A stretch of 10,995 bases of DNA from JASFJH01 sp050117725 (GTDB lineage: Bacteria > Pseudomonadota > Gammaproteobacteria > AKS1): assembly GCA_050117725.1 (NCBI GenBank), contig JASFME010000057.1, forward strand, positions 1 through 10,995, in the 5' to 3' direction. The notes under the pieces are model-generated. The model had not been told where the DNA came from. It saw only the letters and a list, made by a program, of their open reading frames with translations, and did not search any database. Each line of letters opens with the position of its first letter. The first letter of the stretch is position 1. Positions 1 through 7,444 of this stretch are shown here, one piece after another. A program made the position numbers and the translations under genes.

Positions 1-92
1 CGTTCCAGCAGCCCGGTGGCCGCGACGCTCGCGAGTGCGACCACGAGCAGGGCCGTGACCAGCGCAGTGCCGCCTTGCCGTATGCCGTTCAT
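1..92 (-). CDS. gspK: GspK, T2SS minor pseudopilin, N-terminal fragment
   Basis: Only the first 30 codons lie in the window; the gene continues past position 1. The visible N-terminus is a class III prepilin leader, MNGIRQGG, followed by TALVTALLVVALA and a hydrophobic helix. Cleavage by the prepilin peptidase (GspO/PilD) is expected after the second Gly. Position +5 is Thr rather than the Glu found in the other pseudopilins of this operon. Lack of Glu+5 is the known hallmark of GspK, which sits at the tip of the pseudopilus with GspI and GspJ. The ATG overlaps the gspJ stop in an ATGA arrangement, and a GGGTGG stretch just upstream can act as ribosome binding site. The call rests on leader, residue +5 and gene order, because the diagnostic alpha domain is outside the window. 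Confidence 0.88.
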   Translation of the reverse strand, partial: MNGIRQGGTALVTALLVVALASVAATGLLE

Positions 93-667
93 GCCGCCAC
101 CCGGATCAGGCGACGGAACTCGCCCCATTGCTGCAGTTCAAAGCGGATCTCGACGGCGCGCGGCAGAGCCTGCGTAGCGGCCGCCTCCGCGGCCTGTTCT
201 GCCGGCAGCACGTCGACCTCGAAGCGCGTCACGCCTTGCAGCAGTTCAACCTCGTACGGTGTCGTGTCCTGGGCACGGTCCAGCACGTCCCAGCTTTGCC
301 GCACGAGCCGCCCATCACGCAGTGTATAGGCAATGCGCTGCAACGTGCTGCGCGCCTGGCCGGTCAGGTTGAGATGACCGTGGCGGGTAAATTCGATACG
401 CGCCCCGAGGCTGTCATCCTGTTCAACACGCACCCCGGGGAGCGAATCGCCATAATTGTCACGCACCGGCCGGTTCGCCATTTGCTCGATATCGGCGCCG
501 ATCCGCGCCAGTGCCCGCTGTACCTCGGCGAGCCGCGCCACCTCTTCCTGCGCACTGCGGCTCGTGTTCAGTACGGCATCCAGCCCGCCGTAGGCAAGCG
601 TGGCCAGTACCGCGAACACGGCCACGGCGATCAGCAATTCGAGCAGTGTCATGCCGTCCTGTTTCAT
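89..667 (-). CDS. gspJ: GspJ, T2SS minor pseudopilin
   Basis: 192-residue minor pseudopilin. A very short leader, MKQDG, precedes MTLLELLIAVAVFAVLATLAY, giving a Gly-1/Met+1 cleavage site, Glu at +5 and a hydrophobic helix of about 20 residues that anchors the protein in the inner membrane before assembly. In known systems GspJ joins GspI and GspK in a pseudopilus tip complex; the remaining ~160 residues would be the periplasmic globular domain. The length is in the usual range for GspJ. The ATG overlaps the gspI stop (ATGA), and a strong GGGGAGG (670-676) lies only 2 nt upstream, so translation is probably both coupled and directly initiated. Its own stop overlaps the gspK start. Assignment as J rather than another minor pseudopilin uses length and the order G-H-I-J-K. 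Confidence 0.93.
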   Translation of the reverse strand: MKQDGMTLLELLIAVAVFAVLATLAYGGLDAVLNTSRSAQEEVARLAEVQRALARIGADIEQMANRPVRDNYGDSLPGVRVEQDDSLGARIEFTRHGHLNLTGQARSTLQRIAYTLRDGRLVRQSWDVLDRAQDTTPYEVELLQGVTRFEVDVLPAEQAAEAAATQALPRAVEIRFELQQWGEFRRLIRVAA

Positions 668-1032
668 GACCTCCCCAGCAGGTAACTGGTTAACCTTGCG
701 CGCGGCGCGTCATCGCCGCGGGCCAGGAATACCTCGATCAGGGCCCGCCGGATCGCCGGGTCACGGGTGGCCTCGATTTTCGTGCGCACATGCCAGGTGC
801 GCCCGGCCATGCGGGTTTCCTGCCAGCGCGTACCCGTGCCCGCGCCCTCGAGCTGCAACTCGCTATCGCGGTTCATCGCAACCCAGTGCGCGAAACTGCG
901 CTCCTTCATGTAGGCAACATTAAGCACGCCGGTATCGACGGTTTTGATCACTGCCGCCAGCGCGACACCAATCACCACGAGTGCGATCAGCACCTCGATC
1001 AGCGTCATCCCCTGTTGGCCCGGGCGCATCAT
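664..1032 (-). CDS. gspI: GspI, T2SS minor pseudopilin
   Basis: 122-residue minor pseudopilin. The leader MMRPGQQG is followed by MTLIEVLIALVVIGVALAAV, with Gly-1, Met+1, Glu+5 and a hydrophobic anchor helix. MTLIEV with Met at +1 and a small globular domain of about 90 residues are typical of GspI, which nucleates the I-J-K tip complex. Two ATG codons are adjacent (1030-1032 and 1027-1029). The first is preferred because an AGGA at 1039-1042 sits 6 nt before it; choosing the second would change only one leader residue. The first ATG overlaps the gspH stop by 4 nt (ATGA), and the gspI stop overlaps the gspJ start the same way. No odd composition or truncation is visible. Confidence 0.94.
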   Translation of the reverse strand: MMRPGQQGMTLIEVLIALVVIGVALAAVIKTVDTGVLNVAYMKERSFAHWVAMNRDSELQLEGAGTGTRWQETRMAGRTWHVRTKIEATRDPAIRRALIEVFLARGDDAPRARLTSYLLGRS

Positions 1033-1538
1033 GAATCGTCCTGCTCACCGAGGTATTCAATCCGGCCCTGCAACTCACCGCGCAGGCGGAAACGATGCCG
1101 GTCATCACGCGTACGCAACACGAGTTCGAACGGGCTTATCTCGCCACTGGCGAGAAACACGATCCGGGCCGATGCCTGCTGGTTACCAGCCACGATCCGC
1201 TGGCCCTCGATCACGACCTCGAGCCGCGTGCCTTGCGGCAGTTCGCGCTCGCGCAATACGTTATCGTTCTCGACCGGGTGCCACTGTTTACCCCGCAGAG
1301 TTAAAAAGCGGTAGGCATCGGTATCGAATTGCAGTGCCAGCGGATTGCCAGCAAGCACGGCCTCATCACTGGCCAGCTGCATGAGCGCGACCAGCCGGCG
1401 CGCCTCGACTTCGGCGCGGTCAGTGTCGCTGTCCAAACCCACCGACAACACGGCAAACCCGCTGATAATGCCGATGATGACCAGCACCACGAGCAATTCG
1501 ACCAGGGTAAAGCCAGCCTGTCGGGGCAGCCGTAGCAT
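1029..1538 (-). CDS. gspH: GspH, T2SS minor pseudopilin
   Basis: 169-residue minor pseudopilin. The leader MLRLPRQAG is followed by FTLVELLVVLVIIGIISGFA, with cleavage expected between Gly9 and Phe10 and Glu at +5 of the mature protein. The remaining ~135 residues form the periplasmic domain; an alternation of short hydrophobic stretches such as LALQFD, ARIVFL and FELVLR is consistent with the beta-sandwich known for GspH. GspH is thought to link the G-type shaft to the tip complex. The ATG directly abuts the gspG stop (TAAATG), with a GGAA 6-7 nt upstream inside gspG, so translation is likely coupled to the major pseudopilin. Length and position between gspG and gspI support H. Confidence 0.93.
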   Translation of the reverse strand: MLRLPRQAGFTLVELLVVLVIIGIISGFAVLSVGLDSDTDRAEVEARRLVALMQLASDEAVLAGNPLALQFDTDAYRFLTLRGKQWHPVENDNVLRERELPQGTRLEVVIEGQRIVAGNQQASARIVFLASGEISPFELVLRTRDDRHRFRLRGELQGRIEYLGEQDDS

Positions 1539-1961
1539 TTACAGTTTCCAGTTCCCGATATCGGCATTGATACCCTCACCGCCCTGCTGGCGATCCGCGC
1601 CGAGCGAGTACAGGTCGATAGGCCCGTGCTGGCCCGGCGACAGGTAGCGGTAGTCCTCGCCCCACGGATCTTTCGGCAGACGCGCGATATAGCCGCCCTG
1701 TTTCCAGTTACGTGCACTGGCCGGTTGTCTCACAAGCGCCTCGAGGCCTTCGTCCGTGCTCGGGTAAACATGGTTGTCGAGTTTGTACAGGTTCAGGGCG
1801 CTTTCCAGCGTCAGGATATCCTGCCTGGCCTTGGTCACGCGTGCCTCGTCTGGCCGGTCGATAACCCGCGGGATCACGACCGCGGCAAGAATGCCGAGGA
1901 TCACGACCACGACCATCACTTCAATCAATGTAAAACCCCGCTGGCATTTGTGCTCGCGCAT
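1539..1961 (-). CDS. gspG: GspG, T2SS major pseudopilin
   Basis: 140-residue major pseudopilin, the shaft subunit of the pseudopilus. The leader MREHKCQRG is followed by FTLIEVMVVVVILGILAAVV, with Gly-1, Phe+1 (expected to be N-methylated) and Glu+5. The family signature is clear through the rest: IPRVIDRPDEARVTKARQD, then LESALNLYKLDNHVYPST, and a C-terminal region with LPKDPWGEDYRYLSPG and DLYSLGAD followed by a Gly-rich loop and DIGNW. That Asp/Ser-containing loop corresponds to the calcium site known to stabilise GspG. An AGGGA at 1966-1970 lies 4 nt before the ATG; the gap to gspF is 9 nt. As the most abundant subunit, GspG is often translated well, and this is one of the clearer Shine-Dalgarno sites in the operon. 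Confidence 0.97.
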   Translation of the reverse strand: MREHKCQRGFTLIEVMVVVVILGILAAVVIPRVIDRPDEARVTKARQDILTLESALNLYKLDNHVYPSTDEGLEALVRQPASARNWKQGGYIARLPKDPWGEDYRYLSPGQHGPIDLYSLGADRQQGGEGINADIGNWKL

Positions 1962-1970
1962 GATGTCCCT

Positions 1971-3176
1971 CTACTTCACAAGTTGGTTCAAATCGAAAAT
2001 CGGTAACAGGATCGCCAGTACAATCACGAGTACCAGCATGCCCATCGCCAGGATCAGGGCCGGCTCGAACAGTTTCATGAGCAGGCCAATGCGGTTTTGT
2101 AATTCGTTTTCCTGACTCAGCGCGGCGCGCTCGAGCATGTCTTCCAGTTTGCCGCTGGCTTCACCGCTGGCCACGAGATGCACGACGATGGGCGGGAAGC
2201 AACCACTCTGATCGAGGGCGCGACTGATGCCCGAGCCTTCGCGCACGCGGTTGATCGCCGCTTCCACGGCCGCGCGCATCGGCAGGTTGGCCATGACACT
2301 GGCGGCGATACGCAGGCCATCGAGCACCGGCACGCCACTGGCGACGAGAATGCTCAGGGTGCGGGCAAAACGCGCCGTGTTCAGGCCCTGTACCAGCCGG
2401 CCAAACACGGGCAGACCGAGCTGCATGCGGTGCCAGCGGCGGCGCAGGACGGGTTGTTGTAACAGCCGCCGCAACAGTATCACCGCCACGACGAGCAGGC
2501 CGGCAAACGGCAGACCCCAGCTGGCCACGAGTTCGCTGCTTGCGATCAGGGCGCGGGTCAGAAACGGCAGGGCCTGGCCGAGATCCGTGAACACGCCGAC
2601 CACCTTCGGCACGACGAAACCCATCAGCAGTGCCACCACGAGCAGTGCAGTCAGCGTCAACACGGCAGGATAGATTAATGCTTGCGTGATGCTCGCCGAC
2701 AACTGTTCGCGGTTCTCGGTGTAATCGGCAAGACGGCTGAGCACGACGTCAAGGTGGCCGGTCTGCTCACCGGCCGAGACGGTGGCACGGTACAATTCGG
2801 GAAACACGTGCGGAAACTCGCCCATGGCATCGGCCAGTGTGTGACCTTCCTTGATGCGGCCGCGCACCGCAAGCAGGATGCTTTTCACGCGGGTCTTTTC
2901 ACTTTGCTGCGCGGTGACATGCAGGCCTTCCTCGAGTGGCAGGCCCGAGCCGACCAGCGTCGCCAGTTGCCGCGTCAGCACGGCCAGGTCGTTACTACTG
3001 ACCCGACCGCCACCGTGACGGCGCCGGGCACCACGCGCCCTGACCTCTTCAACACTGAGCGGCGTCAGGCCGCGTTCACGTAATTGCTGGCGGATTTGCC
3101 GGGGGGTATCACCCTCGAGCACGCCCTTTTGCGAGCGACCATTGGTATCCAGCGCGGTAAACTCGAACGCACTCAT
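1971..3176 (-). CDS. gspF: GspF, T2SS inner-membrane platform protein
   Basis: 401-residue polytopic inner-membrane protein of the GspF/PilC family, the platform that works with the GspE ATPase to add pseudopilins. The N-terminus (about 1-60) is cytoplasmic and polar, with RQIRQQLRERGLTPLSV. Two copies of the T2SSF domain follow (roughly 60-195 and 265-395). They share an internal repeat visible as ATVSAGEQTGHLDVVL (131-146) and HLVASGEASGKLEDML (333-348). Membrane segments are seen near 168-192, 218-236 and 372-394, the usual three. Length matches the family (about 400). The gap to gspE is 6 nt. A GAGGA at 3187-3191 inside gspE sits 10 nt before the ATG, a slightly long spacing, so coupling to gspE is likely. 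GspF rather than PilC follows from the operon context. Confidence 0.97.
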   Translation of the reverse strand: MSAFEFTALDTNGRSQKGVLEGDTPRQIRQQLRERGLTPLSVEEVRARGARRRHGGGRVSSNDLAVLTRQLATLVGSGLPLEEGLHVTAQQSEKTRVKSILLAVRGRIKEGHTLADAMGEFPHVFPELYRATVSAGEQTGHLDVVLSRLADYTENREQLSASITQALIYPAVLTLTALLVVALLMGFVVPKVVGVFTDLGQALPFLTRALIASSELVASWGLPFAGLLVVAVILLRRLLQQPVLRRRWHRMQLGLPVFGRLVQGLNTARFARTLSILVASGVPVLDGLRIAASVMANLPMRAAVEAAINRVREGSGISRALDQSGCFPPIVVHLVASGEASGKLEDMLERAALSQENELQNRIGLLMKLFEPALILAMGMLVLVIVLAILLPIFDLNQLVK

Positions 3177-3182
3177 GGCGCA

Positions 3183-4703
3183 CTAGTCCTCGCGGGTGAC
3201 GCGCAATACCTCTTCAAGCGAGGTATGGCCCCCCAGCACCTGGCGCAGCCCTTCCTCGCGGATGCCGGGGGTATGTTTACGAGCATGCTGTTCCATCTCG
3301 TGCTCGCTGGCACCGTCATGAATCATATCGCGTAACTGCTCATCGACAGCAACCACCTCGTAGATGCCGGTGCGGCCACGATAACCAATACCGCTGCAGC
3401 TGTCACAACCAGCGGCGGCGTACAGGGTCGGCGCCTTGTCGGGTTCGATACCGAGCGTTTCACAGTCCGGGCGGCTGGCGACATACGGGCGTTTGCAGTC
3501 CGGGCACAGCTTGCGCACGAGACGCTGGGCAATCACCCCGGACAGGCTCGATGACAACAGGAAGGGTTCCACGCCCATGTCATGCAGGCGTGTCACGGCA
3601 CCGATCGCCGTGTTCGTATGCAGTGTCGACAACACCATGTGGCCAGTGAGGCTGGCCTGCACCGCGATCTGCGCGGTTTCGAGATCCCGGATTTCGCCGA
3701 CCATGACCACGTCCGGGTCCTGGCGCAGGATGGCGCGCAGCGCGCGGGCGAAGGTCAGTTCGACTTTTGTATTCACATGCGTCTGGCTGATGCCATCGAT
3801 GTAATACTCGATCGGGTCTTCGACCGTCATGATGTTGCGGCTGCGATCATTGAGTCGCGCGAGCATCGCGTAGAGGCTCGTGGTCTTGCCCGAGCCGGTC
3901 GGCCCGGTGACAAGCACGATACCGTGCGGGTGACGAATCAAATCGCTGGCCAGCTTCAGTGACTGTGGCGGCATGCCGAGATGTTCGAGATCGAGACGAC
4001 CGGCCTGCTTGTCGAGCAGGCGCATCACGACGCGTTCCCCGGAACCGGTGGGCAGGGTCGAGACACGCACATCAACAGCACGCCCGGCCAGTCTCAGGGA
4101 AATGCGTCCATCCTGCGGCAAACGTTTCTCGGCGATATCGAGTTTCGCCATGACCTTGATGCGCGACACGAGCAACGGCGCCAGCACACGTTTCGGCTCG
4201 AGCACTTCATGCAACACGCCATCGACGCGCATACGCACGACAAGGCGATTTTCATAGGGTTCGATATGGATGTCCGAGGCATTCGCCTTGACCGCCTCGG
4301 TGAGCAGTGCATTGATGAGCCGGATGATAGGCGCGTCATCCTCGCTCTCCATGAGGTCTTCGGGTTCCGGCAGATCACCGGCAATCGACAGCAGGTCACC
4401 GCCATCAAAATCATCCATGACCAGCATCGCGTCGTTCGAGCCCTGCTCGTATTCGCGCTGCAGGCGTTGCGCGAACTCGCTCTTGTCGAGGGTAGTGATC
4501 AGTAATGGCTGACCGAGCACGCGGCGTACTTCCGCGAACACGAGTGCTGACGTGTCGGCGCAACACAGTAGCTCGAGCACACCGTCCCGTTCCTCCCCCA
4601 GCAGGACGCCGTGCCGTTTCGCATAGGCATAAGGCAGGCGTCGCACCGTGTCTGTTTCCTGTTGCAACGTCGTATCATCCTGATTGACTTGCTCACTGAG
4701 CAT
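3183..4703 (-). CDS. gspE: GspE, T2SS assembly ATPase
   Basis: 506-residue cytoplasmic secretion ATPase that powers pseudopilus assembly. Visible in order: an N-terminal domain (about 1-95) expected to bind GspL; an acidic linker (about 96-124); the N2 region with ANASDIHIEPYENRLVVRMR; Walker A GPTGSGKTT (267-275); Asp box IMTVEDPIEY (291-300); Walker B with DPDVVMVGEIRD (329-340); His box HMVLSTLHTN (355-364). A tetracysteine zinc module follows, with CPDC (400-403) and CDSC (433-436), then GYRGRTGIYEV. The CxxC pair separates GspE from PilT-type retraction ATPases. All catalytic elements appear intact and the length is normal. The start lies 4 nt after the gspD stop with no strong Shine-Dalgarno site, suggesting coupled translation. 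The related PilB is unlikely given the flanking gspD and gspF. Confidence 0.97.
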   Translation of the reverse strand: MLSEQVNQDDTTLQQETDTVRRLPYAYAKRHGVLLGEERDGVLELLCCADTSALVFAEVRRVLGQPLLITTLDKSEFAQRLQREYEQGSNDAMLVMDDFDGGDLLSIAGDLPEPEDLMESEDDAPIIRLINALLTEAVKANASDIHIEPYENRLVVRMRVDGVLHEVLEPKRVLAPLLVSRIKVMAKLDIAEKRLPQDGRISLRLAGRAVDVRVSTLPTGSGERVVMRLLDKQAGRLDLEHLGMPPQSLKLASDLIRHPHGIVLVTGPTGSGKTTSLYAMLARLNDRSRNIMTVEDPIEYYIDGISQTHVNTKVELTFARALRAILRQDPDVVMVGEIRDLETAQIAVQASLTGHMVLSTLHTNTAIGAVTRLHDMGVEPFLLSSSLSGVIAQRLVRKLCPDCKRPYVASRPDCETLGIEPDKAPTLYAAAGCDSCSGIGYRGRTGIYEVVAVDEQLRDMIHDGASEHEMEQHARKHTPGIREEGLRQVLGGHTSLEEVLRVTRED

Positions 4704-4707
4704 TCGC

Positions 4708-6666
4708 TTACTGTCCGTCGTTTTCCATGAAAGGCGGTGGTAATTCGAGGAACTCGTCTACCTTCGGCAACACCGGCGCGACATCGTCCGGCAACAAGGA
4801 CACGCCCTGTTGCTGACGTTCGAGTTGTTCGGCACGGATATAATTGTACTTCTTTGTTGCAATCGCAGAACCCCGTTGCGCATCGCGCAGGATCACCGGG
4901 TGCATGAACACGAGGAGATTGGTCTTCACCTTGGTCGAGCTGTTACTGCGGAACAACGCGCCGAGTACTGGCACATCACCAAGCAGCGGCACTTTCGATT
5001 CATTTTCCTGCAGGTCATCCTTGATCAGGCCACCGAGCACGACGATCGAACCGTCATCGGCAAGCACACTCGTCTTGATCGAACGCTTGTTGGTAATGAT
5101 GTCGCTCGAGTTGACTGTCGTGCTGGTCGGCACGACGCTCGACACCTCCTGCGTGATATCGAGCTTGATGGCATTGCCTTCATTGATTTGCGGTTTCACC
5201 CTCAACGTCAGACCGACGTCCTGGCGCTGGATGGTCTGGAACGGGTTGGCCAGGCCACCCGTGGTCTGCGTCGTGCCGGTGAGAAAAGGCACGTTCTGGC
5301 CGACAATGATCTCGGCCTCTTCGTTATCGAGCGTCACCAGGCTCGGCGTCGACAACACGTTACTGTTCTCGTCTGAAGCAATCGCGCGCAGCAACACGGC
5401 AAAGCGGTTGTCCGAGGTGATATTGCCGAGCCCGAGGCTGAGGCCGGTACCCAGCGTGGAGATTGAACCGACCGGGTCAGCGATGATGCCGACCAGGCTG
5501 GTGCCACTGGTGCCGGGGAAATTGGTGCCGGCGATCGGCCCGCTGCCGCTGCTGGAACCGTCCACCGCCCATTGCACGCCGAGCTCGGAACTTTTCGTCG
5601 AGGTCACCTCGGCAATCACGGCCTCGACCAGTACCTGGGCACGGCGCACGTCGAGCTGGCGCACCACGGCCTGCAACGAACGCATCAGGTCCGGCGGCGC
5701 AGTGATCACCAGCGCGTTCGTGTTCGGATCCGCCTGGATGTTGATGTCACCATCGCGCTTGCCTGCGGCCTGGCCCTTGCCATCGCCCTTGATGCCCTCG
5801 CTGACACTGGTCAGTACCGGCACCAGGCTCTCCGCATCGGCATACTTCAGGTACACGACCCGGGTGTTGCCGGTAGCGTCATCCGGCGTGTCCAGGTGGC
5901 TGATCAGGGCGCGCAGGCGCAGGCGTTCGGCCTTGTCGCCGCCGAGCAGGATACTGTTGGTGCGTTCATCGGCAACCAGGGCGATCTGTCCGGTCGGCGC
6001 ACCTTTGACGGCCGCGGGTTGCTGTTTCAGGCCGTTGAGAATACGTACCATTTCCGCCGCCGAGGCATGCTCGAGACGAATCACCTCGATGTCATCGCCA
6101 CTGGGCTTGTCGACGCGGCGGATGATACGCAAAATGCGCGCGATATTGTCGGCGCGATCCGAAATGATCAGCGTATTCGATTGCGGGAAGGCGGCAAGAT
6201 GGCCCTGTTGCGGGATCAACGGCCGCAGGATAGGCACGAGTTGCATGGCGTTGACATAATCAATATTCACGACGCGCGTCACGACCTCATCACCGATACC
6301 GGCCTGCACCGGGATACCAGCCTGTTTGGCCGAGGCATCCGGAATGATCTTGATCGACTTGCCGCTTGGCACCGCGGCAAAACCGTGTACCTCGAGGATG
6401 GATAAAAATATCTGGTACAGCTCTTCACGGCTCACACCTTCATGCGAGATAACCGTGACCTTGCCCTTGACGCGCGGGTCAACAATAAAATTTTTGCCGG
6501 TCTTTTGCGCCACCGTGGAGATCAGGGTCGTGATGTCCGTGTTCTCCATATTCAGCAGTGCGGTTTCATCATCAGCGAAGTGCTGATCCGCCCGTGCCGT
6601 GCCCATCATCACGGCCACTGTTACACATACTGCCAACCAGATTTTGTTGTTGTCTTTATACCGCAT
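4708..6666 (-). CDS. gspD: GspD, T2SS outer-membrane secretin
   Basis: 652-residue secretin forming the outer-membrane gate. The chosen ATG gives a signal peptide, MRYKDNNKIWLAVCVTVAVM, ending TARA before DQHF (cleavage near residue 26), and has a GGAA 6 nt upstream (6673-6676). Domains: N0 (about 30-115, with LEVHGFAAVPSG), N1 (128-186), N2 (193-260), N3 (267-340), then the secretin barrel to about 595. Recognisable motifs are RRAQVLVEAVIAEV (341-354), VLSTPSLVTLDNEEAEIIVG (437-456) and VPLLGDVPVLGALFR (559-573), the secretin family signature. The C-terminal tail has KYNYIRAEQLE, typical of the S-domain region contacted by pilotin in some species. No lipobox Cys is present, so GspD is not itself a lipoprotein. 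It follows gspC after 141 nt. Confidence 0.96.
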   Translation of the reverse strand: MRYKDNNKIWLAVCVTVAVMMGTARADQHFADDETALLNMENTDITTLISTVAQKTGKNFIVDPRVKGKVTVISHEGVSREELYQIFLSILEVHGFAAVPSGKSIKIIPDASAKQAGIPVQAGIGDEVVTRVVNIDYVNAMQLVPILRPLIPQQGHLAAFPQSNTLIISDRADNIARILRIIRRVDKPSGDDIEVIRLEHASAAEMVRILNGLKQQPAAVKGAPTGQIALVADERTNSILLGGDKAERLRLRALISHLDTPDDATGNTRVVYLKYADAESLVPVLTSVSEGIKGDGKGQAAGKRDGDINIQADPNTNALVITAPPDLMRSLQAVVRQLDVRRAQVLVEAVIAEVTSTKSSELGVQWAVDGSSSGSGPIAGTNFPGTSGTSLVGIIADPVGSISTLGTGLSLGLGNITSDNRFAVLLRAIASDENSNVLSTPSLVTLDNEEAEIIVGQNVPFLTGTTQTTGGLANPFQTIQRQDVGLTLRVKPQINEGNAIKLDITQEVSSVVPTSTTVNSSDIITNKRSIKTSVLADDGSIVVLGGLIKDDLQENESKVPLLGDVPVLGALFRSNSSTKVKTNLLVFMHPVILRDAQRGSAIATKKYNYIRAEQLERQQQGVSLLPDDVAPVLPKVDEFLELPPPFMENDGQ

Positions 6667-6807
6667 ACTGATTTCCGACTTGCTGCATAGACAAATAAAG
6701 TGACGACACCACCTGCCCGAGCTACGGCGCGGGCAAATCATGCGTCACATTGTCTGATTCCGTTACTACCGGTTACCGTCCTCGCCAGCAACCGCCCCTT
6801 GTTCTTG
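6667..6807 (-). other. gspC-gspD intergenic spacer
   Basis: A 141-nt spacer, by far the largest gap inside the operon. An open frame continues upstream from gspD to an ATG at 6741, but the extra 25 residues are Cys/Arg-rich, not signal-like, and are not counted as coding. A 6-bp stem (TGCCCG/CGGGCA with a 10-nt loop, about 6716-6737) is present without a T-run, so it is not an intrinsic terminator. No convincing promoter was seen. Confidence 0.5.
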
Positions 6808-7335
6808 TTACTGTATTTGTAATTCTTTGTTGTTAAGCAGCTTGCGTTGCAGGGTCAGCGTTTCCAGGCGGCCACGATACTGCAATATTACGCGATCAGC
6901 ATATATCTCTTTTAACTGCGCACCGCCCGGCAGTGTCTGGCCAATCGCGTAGCCCTTTTCCTTGCCGCCACGCGGACCGACAATCGCCACCGCCTCACCC
7001 GCCTGGCCGGAAGCGATCACGCCACGCAGTACCAGGTTCAGTTTCGTTTCCGGTGCCACGGTCGGCGCCTGCTTCACGGACTCCAACTGCGCCTTGCCGA
7101 ACAGGTGTAACTGCGCGATCTGTAGCGCTTGCTGACGCTGTATCGTTTCCGGTAGCGGTGCCGCTATCGCCGCGGACGTGTCCTTGTGTGGGGCCGTTGA
7201 TGACATCCAGTGCAGGGTCGCGTTCACAAGTGCATTTACCAGCAATACAGCCAGCAGGAGATTAACCAGCCACGGCAGGTAGCGTGCCAGTCGTTCGCGG
7301 TGCACACCGCGTACTATACCTTGCAGATACCCCAT
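6808..7335 (-). CDS. gspC: GspC, T2SS inner-membrane linker, short form
   Basis: 175-residue bitopic inner-membrane protein expected to connect the inner-membrane platform to the N0 domain of GspD. A cytoplasmic N-terminus with MGYLQGIVRGVHRERLARY is followed by one membrane helix (about 21-40, PWLVNLLLAVLLVNALVNAT), a periplasmic linker, and a homology region (HR, about 70-165). The HR shows AQLHLFG (74-80), LNLVLRGVIAS, AIVGPRGGKEKGYAIGQ and LPGGAQLKEIYADRVILQ, which are classic GspC features. The chain ends about 10 residues after the HR, so there is no C-terminal PDZ domain (as in E. coli OutC/PulC types) and no long coiled coil (as in Pseudomonas XcpP). The stop is clean and no frame continues the domain downstream. 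It is the first gene of the operon; the ribosome binding site is weak (CAGAAG next to the ATG). Confidence 0.9.
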   Translation of the reverse strand: MGYLQGIVRGVHRERLARYLPWLVNLLLAVLLVNALVNATLHWMSSTAPHKDTSAAIAAPLPETIQRQQALQIAQLHLFGKAQLESVKQAPTVAPETKLNLVLRGVIASGQAGEAVAIVGPRGGKEKGYAIGQTLPGGAQLKEIYADRVILQYRGRLETLTLQRKLLNNKELQIQ

Positions 7336-7362
7336 CTTCTGTCATCCGCATCTGTATGTTGT

Positions 7363-7395
7363 AGCGTAATTATTTTCTCTGAATATTTTTACGCT
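7363..7395. repeat. inverted repeat in gspC leader
   Basis: AGCGTAA (7363-7369) and TTACGCT (7389-7395) form a perfect 7-bp dyad separated by 19 nt of AT-rich sequence. It lies between the candidate gspC promoter and the gspC start, so it could be a regulator site or an mRNA hairpin. There is no T-run after it on the minus strand, so it does not look like a terminator for rhlB. Function is unknown; chance occurrence in AT-rich DNA is possible. Confidence 0.35.
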
Positions 7396-7413
7396 TTCTT
7401 TGCTATGTGATTG

Positions 7414-7443
7414 ATACTAGCAGAATTTTATACTTATGGTGAA
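7414..7443 (-). promoter_or_regulatory. candidate gspC operon promoter
   Basis: On the minus strand TTCACC (7438-7443) and TAGTAT (7414-7419) are spaced 18 nt and resemble sigma-70 -35 and -10 boxes. A second -10-like TATAAA lies at 7427-7432. The spacer between rhlB and gspC is markedly AT-rich compared with its surroundings, as expected for a promoter. I see no intrinsic terminator after rhlB, so read-through from rhlB into the gsp operon cannot be excluded. Confidence 0.28.
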
Positions 7444-7444
7444 A

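Noticed and set aside
4844..6259. A 471-codon open frame on the plus strand, opposite gspD.
   Set aside because: It lies wholly inside the strongly supported secretin gene, its translation is low-complexity Ser/Arg/Thr/Leu-rich with no family resemblance, and such frames are common opposite GC-rich genes.
6667..6741. Upstream extension of gspD to an ATG at 6741.
   Set aside because: It would put 25 Cys/Arg-rich residues before a well-formed signal peptide; the internal ATG at 6666 has a GGAA at good spacing and gives a normal secretin N-terminus.
1..7335. Type IV pilus rather than type II secretion.
   Set aside because: The gene order C-D-E-F-G-H-I-J-K, the GspC homology region, the GspE tetracysteine module and the K-type prepilin without Glu+5 all specify T2SS.
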